NCBI GenBank assembly: GCA_951804985.1
Contig: OX638131.1
Span: forward strand, 61,533,598-61,597,597
Reading direction: 5' to 3'
DNA length: 64,000 nucleotides
Source of the DNA: Dryomyza anilis
Lineage: Eukaryota; Arthropoda; Insecta; Diptera; Dryomyzidae
The translations under genes and the position numbers were made by a program. The first letter of the stretch is position 1. Each line of letters begins with the position of its first letter. Under the pieces are notes generated by a model. The model was not told the origin of the DNA, did not search any database, and worked only from the letters and a program-made list of their open reading frames with translations. Shown here in pieces: positions 19,731 to 31,104 of this stretch.

Positions 19731-22700
19731 TTAATGATACTTCTTAGATTCATTATTGAATCTAAGAAGGCTATTGTGTGATAGAGAGTGAAGCTGATCC
19801 TCTCTCATCACGTCTGTGCCAAAGATCTGCCTTCTAATTCTAGAAAATGCTGGACAGTCACAGAGATAGTGCTCTGTGGTGCCAGTTTCTTCGTAGCAGG
19901 CAGAACATAAGACGCTTTCGGCCTGGCCGATTGCGTTCATGTGTTTTTCACATGCGTTGTGTCCCGTTAGAAGTCCCGTCAGTTTTCTGCACTCCTTTCT
20001 ACTTAAGGAAAGTAGAAACGAGGCCGATCTTTTGGTTATCGTCGGTGTCATGACCTTGGAGAATCTGCATTTCGTCTCATTCAGCCATCTGCTCTTGTGT
20101 GCGGAGGCGACCCAAGAGCTGATGACGAATTTCCCCGTATATGCAGGTAGTCCAAGCACAGGTTCTGGTCCAAATGGATTATCCTCAGATCCAGCACGTG
20201 CTAGTTCGTCAGATGTTTCATTGCCCGAAACTCCTTTATGGCCCGGCACCCAAATCAGTTTCAGTGTATTGTATTTACCAACACAATTGAGACGTGATCT
20301 GCATTGACGTACAATTTTGGATGTGATGACCTGGTTGTTCAAAGCTATAAGAGCAGCCTGACTATCGCTGCAAACTGATATAGCCCTGTTCTGCCATCTA
20401 TTATCCGCAATGTAGTCCATAGCCATAAGTATAGCATAGACTTCGGCTTGAAATACCGAGGCATTGTCGCCTAAGGCGAAGTGAAGTCTGCGGTCATCCG
20501 GTTCCACAAACACTCCAGCACCAGATCCCTGATCGGTTCTGGAGCCGTCTGTGAAAATGCGGTGTGACCCTCTACCTGGCTCACAGTCAGGCGTTAGCCA
20601 GTCTTGAATGTCAGGTTGGCAGACCTCAAAATTTCGTCTTGGTAATATTTCTGTTATCATTGCATCAGAGGGCATCTCCAGTAGACAGGTGTCTAATGGA
20701 GTGTCAAGTGCAATGTCAGAGATATTCCAGGGAACATTAAACCAGAAACCACCTCGTTTTAGTCTCCAGCAGCCTTTCATGGCTTCGCCTCTGATGAAGA
20801 TGTCAAGTGGTGGAGGGTTTAAGATTGCATTCAGTGCTGGACCAGGTGTAGTGGGAAAGGCACCCGTAACACCCAGACACACGGTTCTCTGAATCTTGGC
20901 AAGACTAGTTGTCACGCATTTTCGCGACAGCTTGTTCCACCAGACTACCGATGCATATGATATCATCGGTCTTATCATTGCCGTGTAAATCCATAAGGTT
21001 TTGCTCGGCGATAGTCCCCATGTCTTCCCAAAAATTCCTCTGCATTGCCAGAAGGCATTCAATGCTCGCGAAATTTTATTTTCAACATGTTTTGTCCAAA
21101 GTAGTTTACTATCTAGAGTTAAGCCCAGATATTTTACTTCGTTAGACAGAGGAATAATGACACCCTTAAGTACTGGTAGAGATAATCCAGTCATTATTCT
21201 TTTCCTAGTGAAGAGAACAATCCCTGTTTTGTGAGGGTTGACGGAAAGCCCGTTTGCAGTCCACCAGCTGTCAATTCGGTTCAACGAGTTTTGTGTTTTA
21301 ACACAGACCTCATTGAGGGAAAAGCCTGTGGCAAGAATGGCAACATCATCTGCATAGGCCTGGGAATAGACACCTGGTCCATCGAAATCGTTGACTAGAG
21401 AGTCAACCAGCATACACCAGAGCAGGGGAAGAGAACGCCTCCTTGAGGACAACCTCTATTCACCCCTGCCATAATATACTGACCGCACTCCGCCTCCGAA
21501 GTGATGGTCCTAAACATTAGCATTGACCTTAGCCATTTGACCAATGTTTCATCTATTCCATGCCTTCTAGCTGCGTCACACATTCCATCAAAAGTCGCAT
21601 TATCAAAAGCACCCTCGATGTCAACAAATATGCCCATCACGTACATCTTCCTCTGAAAAGCATGCTCGATCCGGCCAACCAGATGTTGCAAAGCTGTTTC
21701 ACAGGATTTTCCACGTTGGTAGGCATGTTGTCTTGATGATAGTGGGTACCTTGACAGCGATGTTTTTCTGATGTGCAGCTCAACTAGTCTTTCTAGACAC
21801 TTTAGTATGAAGGACATCATACTAATGGGTCTGAAGCTCCTGAAGCTATGGAATAGTCTTCTCTTCCAACTTTAGGAATGAAGGCTACTTTAACTAAACG
21901 CCAGGATGTCGGAATGTATGCCCATGCGAGACTTGCTCTAAAGATCTTCTTTAGGCATGGTAGCAATTGGGTTATACCTTCCTGTAGCATGACTGGGTAG
22001 ATGCCATCCGGTCCAGGTGACTTGAAGCCATCAAAAGAGGCCACTGCGTATTGGATAGCTTCATGTGAGTGTGAAAGTGAGTCTCAACTAGGACACTGAG
22101 TGCCTCTGTCTTAGACTCAGTATACGAGCCATCAGGTCTCCGCAGTGAGTCCAGTCGAGCAGTTCGGTCTCTTTTAAGAAACTTGACCAATCTGCTAGTC
22201 TCACTGCAGGATTCGATGCTACTGCAGAAGTCTTTATAGGAAACACTTTTCGATTTACGAATTCGTTTCTTATACTCTTTCTGCTTAGCTCGATAAAGAA
22301 ACCAGTCAGAGTCTAAGTTGCTCCTTAGGGCCCTATTTAGAAGCTTTCTGGAATCCTTGCGCAAGGTTTCAAGACAAGCGTTCCACCAAGGAACGGGAGG
22401 TCTAGATAACGTTTTTCGTACCGGACATGTTCGTACAAAACTAGAATTTATGACATCGTTCATAACTTGAACGGACGTCTCAATACTTTCTTTGGTACGA
22501 ATTCTGACAGGAATATTGAGGGAATTCTCAAGTTCATGTCTGAAGCGTGCCCAGTTCGTTTTTCTAGGGTTTCTTACCGTCATAGAGGGCAGCACCTCTC
22601 GGTCAGTATTAAACTCGATATACCTGTGGTCCGATAAAGAATCTTCTTTAAGAACCTTCCAGTTAAAGATTGTCTCTCCCAGTCTACAGTTAGACAAAGT

Positions 22701-23279
22701 AAGGTCAATCACTTCCTGTCTCCTAGCAGTCACAAAAGTGGGTTTATTACCAGTGTTGTGAATGTTCAGATTGGAGGTCATGATAAAGTCAAGGAGTCTG
22801 GTACCTCGCGCGTTGCATTTACTGCTGCCCCACACAGTGTGTTGAGCATTAGCGTCACAGCAAAGAATAAGGCCGGTCTCCTTAAGATCACAGTACTCTA
22901 TGAGCTCAACAATTGCCTTTGGCGGAGGAGGCAGTAGTGAGTCATAGGGGAAGTAGCCTGAGGCGACAATCAGATGTTTCCATCCACTATCGCTTTCATA
23001 GCTCACTTTTGCTGCCACCAGGTCTTGCCCACAGAATTGGGTTAACTTAGTGACAGCAAAGTGTTTCGATACTATAAGACAGCTTCTAGGCCTTGCGGCT
23101 TGCTCATCGTATAGTATGGTTTCACCACGTAGTTCACTAAGACCACAGATGCGTTTGTTATACACCCATGGTTCTTGAATAGCTGTAATGTGAGGTAATG
23201 TATGCAACATGGAGAGCCGCTTACCTAGTAAAGCGGTAGCAGCTTTAGAATGTTGCAGATTTATCTGAGTAAATATCAT
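19731..23279 (-). pseudogene. LINE B ORF2: endonuclease, reverse transcriptase, RNase H
   Basis: About 1180 codons in four frames. The endonuclease (23279 to about 22600) has FTQINLQHSKAATALL, ITAIQEPWVYN (catalytic Glu), ILCCDANAQHTVWGS and DSLSDHRYIEF (final Asp-His). The linker follows. Reverse transcriptase starts SFDGFKSPGPDGIYPVML (near 22035), with RPIS, VDIEGAFDNATF (near 21620), GCPQGGVL and QAYADDVAI (near 21350). RNase H has IFTDGSRTDQGSGAG (near 20550), VCSDSQAALIAL (near 20360), LIWVPGHKGVSGNETSDELA (near 20240), and a tail CSACYEETGTTEHYLCDCP (near 19880). Frameshifts are at about 22050, 21830 and 21440. Catalytic residues are otherwise preserved. The RNase H after the RT supports the LOA/I group. 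Confidence 0.88.
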
Positions 23280-23316
23280 GACAGGATAATTAACTCGTTT
23301 CTCATCATATGCCTAT

Positions 23317-24546
23317 TCATTTGGAATTGATTCGGAATTTGATCCGTCCAAAGAATAAGTTTAGATGGTTGTTGTACTTAGATAGCATGACATCTAACGA
23401 CTTCTGGTCTAAGCCAACAACCAGGGTTGAGCCCTCCTTGTCCTCCGGACCTCGCTCTGGTTTATGGCTATAGATTTTCCATCCGTTCGTTTCGATTCCC
23501 TTGTTTGAGCACGTAGGCAGGCAAGCATTTCCTATTGCTCGCCTGCGTTTGGGTTCGTCTCCGCTAAAAACAGCGAAGCGCGATTTGCCCAAGGAGGGGA
23601 TTTTAGCAACGGCTGTGGCAATCCAATCGAAATTGGCTTGAGACGAGCATAGCACCTTCATGATGCCATCACTCGTCTCATAGCCTTTTGCGTTTGCACT
23701 GACACCGCCGGTGCTGACTAGCCGCCAAAGATGATCGGTGCAGTGTTTTACTTCTGCATCATTCATCTTTTGCTCCTTCCCCAATTTGCCAATAATCGCA
23801 ACCGGAAGAGCTTTGCGAGCAGCATCACGATATGATACTGCTAGCCTACCTCTGCCAGTGGATGTTGAAGGCAGTTCATCCGCAGCCGATCCGGAACATG
23901 AAGCACCAGTGCTCTTGCTTGTTGAAGCAATATCACTGGAAACTGTCGAGTTCTGGGAGTTACGGGGTTTCGCAGTAGCAGTGAAGGTTTTAAACTTCTT
24001 GCCATTGCGCTTCTCAGGTGCATTGGCAGCCACAACAGCAGCAGCGGATGGTCCGGCTTCAGTCGGAGTAACCTCCACCGATCTATCGCGTTTTGCTGTG
24101 GTAGCTGGGGAAGAGAAAGCTCCAGCGTCGCCTTTAGTCTTTTCAGCCTCTTTGCGATTTTTCGCTTTATTCTTCCTTCTCCTACTCACCTGGGCATCGG
24201 ACAACCTGACCTCTGTATTCAGAGATCCGGGTCCGGTCTCCAATGGAAGTTTTGCTTCCAGTTGGGCGTCGGTCTCTCTAGGATTAGATGCTGGTAAGAC
24301 ACCACTTTCCTTCGATCGACCCATGTTTCCAAATACGTGACAGAAAGGAGCCCTGAGAGGAAACAACACTGTTGAGCAGCCATACAGTGGAGGATTAGTC
24401 GTAGGCATAGCCGAACCGACACTTTCCTCTACTTGTATGGGAACCGCTGCGTTGTCGTTATCCTCCTCTAGATTCCTAGCTGTCTCATAAATTTGGGAGA
24501 TGGAGGGGCACGATGAACCCCCTGCTACAGGAGCAAAGAGGTTCAT
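23317..24546 (-). CDS. LINE B ORF1 protein, intact
   Basis: An uninterrupted minus-strand frame of 409 codons if started at the ATG at 24546. An upstream in-frame ATG at 24588 lies in antisense sequence of LINE C and is rejected as the start. The N-terminal half is low-complexity, with a basic stretch (VSRRRKNKAKNRKEAEKTK near residues 120-140) and Ser/Thr/Ala-rich parts. The C-terminal half is globular (YRDAARKALPVAIIGKLG, CTDHLWRLVSTG, FAVFSGDEPKRRRAIG) and resembles the DUF4780-type domain of ORF1 proteins in LOA-like elements, from memory. No CCHC knuckle is visible. Expected role: binding and chaperoning element RNA. The stop is followed 37 nt later by the ORF2 start. Confidence 0.8.
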   Translation of the reverse strand: MNLFAPVAGGSSCPSISQIYETARNLEEDNDNAAVPIQVEESVGSAMPTTNPPLYGCSTVLFPLRAPFCHVFGNMGRSKESGVLPASNPRETDAQLEAKLPLETGPGSLNTEVRLSDAQVSRRRKNKAKNRKEAEKTKGDAGAFSSPATTAKRDRSVEVTPTEAGPSAAAVVAANAPEKRNGKKFKTFTATAKPRNSQNSTVSSDIASTSKSTGASCSGSAADELPSTSTGRGRLAVSYRDAARKALPVAIIGKLGKEQKMNDAEVKHCTDHLWRLVSTGGVSANAKGYETSDGIMKVLCSSQANFDWIATAVAKIPSLGKSRFAVFSGDEPKRRRAIGNACLPTCSNKGIETNGWKIYSHKPERGPEDKEGSTLVVGLDQKSLDVMLSKYNNHLNLFFGRIKFRINSK

Positions 24547-24568
24547 CGTACCAGGGTTGGTTGCGTTG

Positions 24569-25925
24569 GAGGCCACGAACCCTGTCAATTATCGACCCAT
24601 TGCAATATGCTCTGCACTCTCCAAGGTAATGGAGAGCGTAATTAACTTCCACTTTGTGAACTATCTTGAGCACAACGAATTGCTCAGTGACTGACAATAC
24701 AGTTTCCGTAGGACCAGATCCACAGGTGACTTGATGGCGGTCCTCTCCGAAAAGTGGAATAATTGTGTTCACCTTTTCGGGGAGAGCAAGGCTGTTGCTC
24801 TTGATATTTCCAAGGCTTTTGATCGAGTGTGGCATAAAGCCCTCGTTTCAAAACTAATTGCATATGGTGTCGGTGAATCTTTTACTCGATGGATATCAAG
24901 TTTTCTCCAGGGTCGTTCAATACGAGTTGCGATGGATGGTGTTCTTTCGGAACAACATTTCATCAATTCTGGAGTTCCGCAGGGTTCCGTCCTATCCCCG
25001 TCCCTATTTCTGGTATTTATCAATGACCTTCTGTCATTGACCCAGAACCCAATCCATTCCTTTGCAGATGATAGCAACATTTGTCATTCATACTCGTTCA
25101 AAAAGCGCCCAACCTCTTTGGAGATTGAGAGTAAAAGACGCACTATGAATGACACACTCAATAATGACCTTAAAACAATCTCCGAGTGGGGTCTTGCAAA
25201 TAGAGTTGATTTTAATGCATGCAAGACCCAATGTTGTCTGTTATCTCACAAAAGAATGGATTCACCCCTCCCTCCCCTCAATATGGACTCTGTGGATATT
25301 GCGCAGTCAGCTGCTCTGGACGTTCTGGGCATATCTATACAATGTGACCTCCGTTGGAATGATCACATATTTGATGTGTCGAAAGAAGCGGCCAAGTGCC
25401 TCGGTTTTCTGAAACGATGTAAGACATACTTCACTCCCGCTGACTTGCGCATTATCTACACCACATATATTCGGCCTATGATGGAATACAATTTGCACAT
25501 ATAGGCAGGGGCTTCAAAATCTTCTTTGGAGTTCCTGGATCGAATCCAACAACGTGCAATATATTTAATAGGGGATGAAAATATTTCATCCTCTATTGGT
25601 TCTCTTGAGCACCGAAGGACCGTAGGGTGTGTAAGCCTGTTTTATAGGTATTACAATGGTAAGTGTTCGAGGGAAATACATGGCCTGATTCCACCAGGTC
25701 GTGTGTCCTCTCGTTCTACTCGGGCATCGAACTAAGCCCACCCCTTCGTAGTTCACTCGGCTCTCAATAGAACCACGCATTACCGTGAGAATTCGTTCTT
25801 CAGTCGCACGATACGTTTGTGGAACAATCTCCCTGCGTCTGTTTTTCCCGACATTTTTGATATTGGCAAGTTCAAAACAAACATTCACCGACACTACTCT
25901 ATCTTTCCTCCCTCCTCTTACCTAT
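24569..25925 (+). pseudogene. LINE C reverse transcriptase
   Basis: RT motifs in order are NYRPIAICSALSKVMESV, a stop near 24690 (D in LINE D has the same site open), FRRTRSTGDLMAVLSEKW, VALDISKAFDRVWHKAL (first Asp, near 24810), SGVPQGSVLSPSLFLVFIND (near 24970) and HSFADDSNICHSYS (FADD box, near 25060). The thumb region follows with DLRWNDHIFDVSKEAAKCLG and IIYTTYIRPMMEYNLHI. A stop at 25502 and another at 25733 precede the tail RLWNNLPASVFPD, typical of Jockey/CR1-group C-termini. There is no RNase H. The reading frame is otherwise long and conserved, with high identity to LINE D, so both copies are from one moderately young family. Confidence 0.88.
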
Positions 25926-26008
25926 AATCCTTTCATACGATCAACACTATGCATTGCATGAATAGGGGGCATCCCCTGAGCGTTGGTCAACTTGTAAAAA
26001 AAAAAAGA
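24569..26008 (+). mobile_element. LINE C, 3' part
   Basis: The sequence resumes at NPVNYRPIAICSALSKVME in the same orientation as 18418-19640 and runs through the RT to a 3' UTR ending in an A-run (about 25997-26007) after CGTTGGTCAACTTGT. With the 5' part it forms one element interrupted by LINE B. About 150 codons between linker and RT are missing at the junction, judged against LINE D. Confidence 0.85.
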
Positions 26009-26500
26009 GCCAAAAAGAGAACGGGTGGTAATGTACACCTGAGTCAAAAACTCTTTAAGCTAAAGCAAGAGAAGTTGGATGTAGACAGGAGATTTTAAAA
26101 GAAAAAAAATAAATTTTTGAAAATATTTTAAATTAAATTTCTGAAAAGAAACTGCTATTCTTGCAAAAAATTTTCAACTTTAAAATTTTGTGTTTATTTA
26201 ATTATGTTAAGGTCATAGATAGACGTGTGTAAAAATTAAGTTTTTATGTAAAGAGTGTATTGGACAAATGTTTATTAGAATGCTTAGCGAAATAAAGGCA
26301 GACTTCTAATAAAGACACGCAATTGACTGACTGATTAACATATCGATGCCCAGCCCAAATCCTTAGGCCTATGAAATTCACTCTCTATGCTACAAAATGA
26401 GAGTGAATTTCATATGTAGATTGTAGTTATTTAGGTACCATAGGTATCAAAAATTTTGTTGTTGTTTAATGAACACGTGTTCGTATAGTTGTTGCTTTTA
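26009..26500. other. AT-rich stretch with one strong hairpin
   Basis: No gene. A perfect 15-bp inverted repeat, ATGAAATTCACTCTC (26371-26385) and its complement (26399-26413), with a 13-nt loop, stands out. It may be a small MITE end pair or simple foldback. Confidence 0.55.
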
Positions 26501-26502
26501 TA

Positions 26503-26725
26503 CCCTACACTAAGAGTGTAAGGGTATATTCAGTTTGGTACGCCGTTTGTAACACCTAGAAGGAAGCATCTCCGGTATGGAAAAGTATTCTCTAGCGATG
26601 TCCGTCAGTCTGTCCGTCAGTCAGCTGTCTGTTGAAATCCCTACTTCTTAAAAAATTGAAGAGATAGATTAACGAAACTCATAATTTACATAACTTATAT
26701 ATCTACGTATTCAAGTTATTTTTAT
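26503..26725 (+). mobile_element. mini-me/DINE-1-like element, 3'-truncated
   Basis: Begins TACCCTACACTAAGAGTG, then GGTACGCCGTTTGTAACACC, AGGAAGCATCTCCGGTATGG and a GTCCGTCAGTCTGTCC tract. It then follows the consensus to the ATAACTTATATATCTACG region, after which similarity to the 60107 copy is lost. Confidence 0.75.
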
Positions 26726-27385
26726 GTTAAATTTGTTTATCGGATATTTAAGAGAAGTTATCGACACATTTTAAATATGTAGCAAGATGGCGAAAATGGG
26801 TGTGAACTATCTAGGAAAAGTATATGTAAAAATGAATGAATTATTCATGGTCGGATCAAAATTCCATTGTAATCTGTAGTGAATTATGTTTAAGATTCCA
26901 AAATCCAACCAAAAATGAAAAAGTTTTTCAACTTTAATCAGACCTACCTACTAACGATTTTAAATGGGCTAAAACCAGATAATTGCGATGCGCAACCTCT
27001 AAAAGTTTTTCGATTTGGCCAACATTTTTTGTGAATTACTTTTTTAACTTGCTCAAACTTTTTGAGGGGGTTCCCGTGGGAATTTCGAAAATGTCGTTTT
27101 TTTTAACCAACCTAATACGCATACTTATCACAAAAAAAGAACGAATTTTGTATAGGCATATTTCGTTCGTACCATGTATACAACGCATGACACCAAAAAG
27201 ACACATGATACACTACATGTCTGTTTGCTAGTACAGCTTCCCTTGCAACAAAACTTCTTACTATACGAAAAATTTCCCGCAAAAAAATCGATCACTGCTT
27301 TCAAAGCAGAAAAAATGCGAAACAAAATATACAAAAACACTAAACACAATAGTATATCAAATATAGCTACACTATTAAAATCTAT
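26726..27385. other. No gene seen
   Basis: Open frames at 26983-27231 and 27174-27428 are AT-rich and without motifs. Some sequence could be the decayed 3' part of the preceding mini-me. Confidence 0.5.
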
Positions 27386-28557
27386 GGGCCATTCCACACC
27401 AAATAGACCAAAAAAAAGTAAATTTTGAGATTTTACCTTTTCGATTTCAATGAAATTTAGGCAGCTGATAAAGCTTATTGACACCATAAAGCTTATTGAC
27501 CAATTTTTTTCGACCACTACATTCAGAGATACAGTGCTTCAAAGTTACAAAAAATGGGCCAAAAATCATTTTTGTACGGTTGTTCATATTTCAATATCTC
27601 TTAAAGTAGATAAGCTAGAAAATCCATTGATAGCTCGTTTTAAAGCTAATAGAACAAGCTTTTAGAGAAATTAAGTTGTGATTTCTAAACTTGAAAATGT
27701 GGCCCGTCGTCATTGTCCTAGCACTTCATAATTGATGTCCTTAAAAAGGACCCTTTTTAAAATTCTGAAAAATTCACAAATTTTGGTTGATTTAATACAA
27801 ATGTTCGTGCCAAATTTGAAGATGTGTTTTGATTGCATCATATTTTAAAAAATAATTTTCTAAATTTTTATTTATTTTTTGCATTGACAGTAAAAGTTGA
27901 AATAATTTATGAATGTATTTCTAACTCTGATTTCTAAAAAGGTGCCAGTCTTATCATATTAATTCTAATTTTTTCAGATATGGATTTTCGGGTATATTTT
28001 TTACATTTTTCGAAAAATGGTATATATCTCAAAAACTAGGGACAATTTGATGAAACTGACGCCATTTTCGAAATTAGAGTTACAAATACATTAAAAAATT
28101 ATTGCAAATTTTACTTTTGAAAAAAATATTTTATTTTTCAATACAAAAAGTTTGTAAAAATTTAGAAAATTAATTTTTAAATATGATACTATCAGAATAC
28201 CATCTTGAATTTTGGCATGAACATTTATATTAAATCAACCAAATTACACGATTTTTTTCAGAATTTTTAAAAGGATCTTTTTTAAGGACATCAATTTTGA
28301 AATGCAAGGATAATGGCCACCGGCCGCATGTTAAAGATTAGAATTTACAACTTAATTTTTCATACCATAAAAAAGTGATTTTTGGCCAATTTTTTGTAAC
28401 TTTGAAGCACTGTATCTATGGAAGTTGTGGTCGGAAAAATAAAAAAAATTGGTTAGTGCATATCTCAATACGCTTTATCAATTCCCATTTTCATTCCCCA
28501 ATTTCATTGAAATCGAAGAAGATGAGTTCCAACCGCTGGTAAATTTGGTGTGGCCCC
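27386..28557. mobile_element. 1.17-kb foldback (near-palindromic) element
   Basis: GGGCCATTCCACACCAAAT at the left is mirrored by ATTTGGTGTGGCCCC at the right. Inside, long blocks recur in inverse order: GATACAGTGCTTCAAAGTTACAAAAA (near 27530; inverse near 28395), GATGTCCTTAAAAA (27735; 28280) and TTTTTCGAAAAATG near the axis (about 28010). The arms cover almost the whole element, with an extra roughly 110-bp segment in the left arm (about 27580-27680). There is no coding frame. Phrases such as GCTTCAAAGTTAC recall the large foldback transposon at 50359, so they may be distant relatives. Confidence 0.85.
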
Positions 28558-28904
28558 TATATATATTAAAAATATCTTTTTTTGTTTTATAAATTAAATG
28601 AGTCATATGTGCATTAAATGCACATAGAACTCAAATTAAGAAAAACTTCACGATTTTACAATTAACAAAAAATATAAAAATATTACATTCCAGTTGAATA
28701 CGATTTGACGCTAAACAAGTGATTCAACCGATGACGAAACACAAAATCGTAGTGAAGAAAAAAGAAAAATAAATATCTTTGTCTATTTTGTGCTTCGAGT
28801 TGCCTCTGTTTTTTGTGTTGAATTCTATTTATCCTGCACACAAATGAATTAAGAATAACAAATTTCAGGCACATTTCTGGGATTTTTTTTAAACAACATG
28901 TGAA
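28558..28904. other. No gene seen
   Basis: AT-rich. The minus-strand frame here (28907-28683) has no motif. Confidence 0.5.
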
Positions 28905-29167
28905 CATTTTTGTAACAAGAAGTTTTTATTTTGGAAACCCGAGATTTTATTTAATGACATTGAAACATATCTAAATTATCTTAAAAATGTCTGTATTGTA
29001 CTTTAAAAATCGTTTTAAAACCGGTATAAAACCGAAACCTGTTATATCGGATTTGGATATCGGTTCATTTCTGATTTTCGTATAATGGTTTCGGTTCCGG
29101 TTTCGGTTTTCAAAATGAATCGGTTTTAAACGGATATCGGTTACGGTTACGGTTTCAATCCTTGATT
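28905..29167 (+). repeat. CGGTTT-rich repeat, right end
   Basis: Starts near GTAACAAGAAGTTTTTATTTTGG and runs through AAAACCGGTATAAAACCGAAA and TGGATATCGGTT to GGTTACGGTTTCAATCCTTG. The terminal GGTTTCAATCCTTG is the inverse of the CAAGGATTGAAACC start at 59949, which defines the two ends of one transposon family. A copy of this right half lies at 63241-63460. Confidence 0.7.
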
Positions 29168-30111
29168 AAAACCAATCTAAGCACTAAAATATGTTTGTGG
29201 AATATACTATAAGATATCCAGTAAAACCTCTTGTTTCTCTAAATGAACAAAATGTGACTTACACCACTATGATTTTCACACCTCAATTATAAACTTATAA
29301 ATATACAAATCTTAAATCTACTATTCAAATTGTAATCAAAATAATAAAAATCAAAATAATAAAAAAATTGTAATCAAAAAATAAAAATGCTCTGAACTAC
29401 CAATTATTTGCCTGCAAAATGGATATAATGTTAATGTGGCAGTTAAAATATCATTTGCATGTTTACATGGTTTTAGAATTGTATCCTTTTGGTTTACAAA
29501 ACAAATTTCACAAAATAAATTATTTACAAAACTTGTTTTTTCTGTATTTTCAAAATGTAACAAAAATTTTGTTTTTGATGGAAAAGATGCTTTTTGGACT
29601 ATGTCAATTATCCCAAAAATAAAAATTTGGGATTATGTCACCTTTTTCTTTGGGAAACAGTCATAAAGCCAGACAACAAATTTGGGATTACGACCGCTTC
29701 GGAATGGAGCATAATCCCAATAACGTCATTTGGTATTATGTCTCTTGGGGTTATGTCACGTCACCGTGTGACAAATCATCCCAATAAACATTTTTATAAA
29801 CGAATAGTAAAAATATTTGGAAATTAACATAATAATAATAAATAAATTTCGACAACATTATGAACATTATGAAAATAATATAAAATAATAAATGTTTTCC
29901 AGTTATTTTTATACATTATTTGGGAATCCGGATAAAAAAACCTACATATTTTTATTTTCACACGTATTTTTTGGATGTCGGTTTAAGTTCTGAATTTGTT
30001 GAATAAATTGTTTTCGAATTAACGTACTGCCAAATATTTTTTATCGCATTTTAAAATACACGTTCTTCCAAATACTTTTCAACGCATTTGACTGTATTTG
30101 GAGAATACGTG
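29168..30111. other. AT-rich, with GGGATTATGTC repeats
   Basis: No gene. At 29600-29790 the motif TGGGATTATGTCAC and its complement CATAATCCCAA recur several times, suggesting the end of a small element. The remainder is AT-rich. Confidence 0.45.
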
Positions 30112-30757
30112 CACTGAGGGAAAAAAGTAATAAAATTAAATAAAAAAGTAATAATTTTAAATACTTTTCGACACGTTTTTCACCCGTTGTCTTTTTTATT
30201 TAAATTAAATACTTTTTATTTAAAATTGAAGTAAATACTATTTATTTAAATTTATTACGTACGTAATAAAATTTGAACTAAATACTTTTTATTTAAATTT
30301 ATTACGTAGGTAATAAAATTTGATCTAAATACTATTTATTACTTTTTATTAAGATAATAAAATTTTAATTTAATCACAAGATCATAAACAAATCAATTAA
30401 TATTTTAAAACTATTTCATGTAAAGAAGTTTAGGAAAAGATAAAATTATTATTTTATTACTTTTTTCGAAATTTTTATCACTCACGGTGGTTCTATAGGT
30501 TGGACACATTACCACGTATTACATAATTTTATCGTGATTACTTTCAAAAAACAAACTTTAATAATGTTGAAAATATTTCTAAAATATATTTTTTTTGAAA
30601 TAATTAATTTAATTGCGTACGTAATAACATTAAATACTTTTTATTTAATTTGAATTTAAATACGCAAGTAATATATTTTTGTATTGTATTACTTTTTTAA
30701 ATAGATTTTATTTAAATAGATTTTATTTAATTTTATTACGTCACTTTTTTCTCAGTG
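30112..30757. mobile_element. CACTGAGG-ended MITE, copy 1
   Basis: Starts CACTGAGGGAAAAAAGTAAT and ends GTCACTTTTTTCTCAGTG, with inverted ends of about 30 bp that continue as TAAAATTAAATAAAA. The interior is repeats of AAATACTTTTTATTTAAAT and ATTACGTACGTAATAAAA. It has no ORF. The end sequence and possible 2-bp target site suggest a Tc1/mariner-type MITE. Confidence 0.8.
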
Positions 30758-31104
30758 TGCGTTTATAATATTTAAAACGTTTTGTAAATGTTGTACTACT
30801 ATAGCAATATATTTTAAAAAATGTACATAAAGATTTTTTTAAATCAAATTGAAAATATATTTTTTCCATTCCAACGAAAAGTCACCAAGTACATTTTTAC
30901 GAGAAACTTAATTTTCGAGTTTGTTGATTAATATTATAAAAAGGAATTGATGCATTTTAAAAATTGACAAATCAATTAATATGTTTACATTTTCTTATCA
31001 TGTGGTCATCGATTAAAAATTTATTAAAGATGTTTGTAAATGAATATTTGACATTTTGAAAATGTATTTGGTGACTTTTCGTTCTACAACGACCTTATTA
31101 TGTA

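Larger units (their letters stand above)
19641..24568 (-). mobile_element. LINE B: well-preserved LOA-like retrotransposon
   Basis: A nearly complete minus-strand element of about 4.9 kb inserted into LINE C. The 3' end is a poly(A) tail (T-run at 19642-19654). The 5' end lies between the ORF1 start and the resumption of LINE C at 24569. ORF1 is intact and ORF2 is disrupted by only three frameshifts, so it is much younger than LINE A. I found no clear target-site duplication. Insertion coincides with a gap in LINE C, which suggests a target deletion or an earlier loss. Confidence 0.88.

Noticed and set aside
23738..24340. 200-codon plus-strand frame
   Set aside because: Antisense to the intact ORF1 of LINE B; composition-driven shadow.
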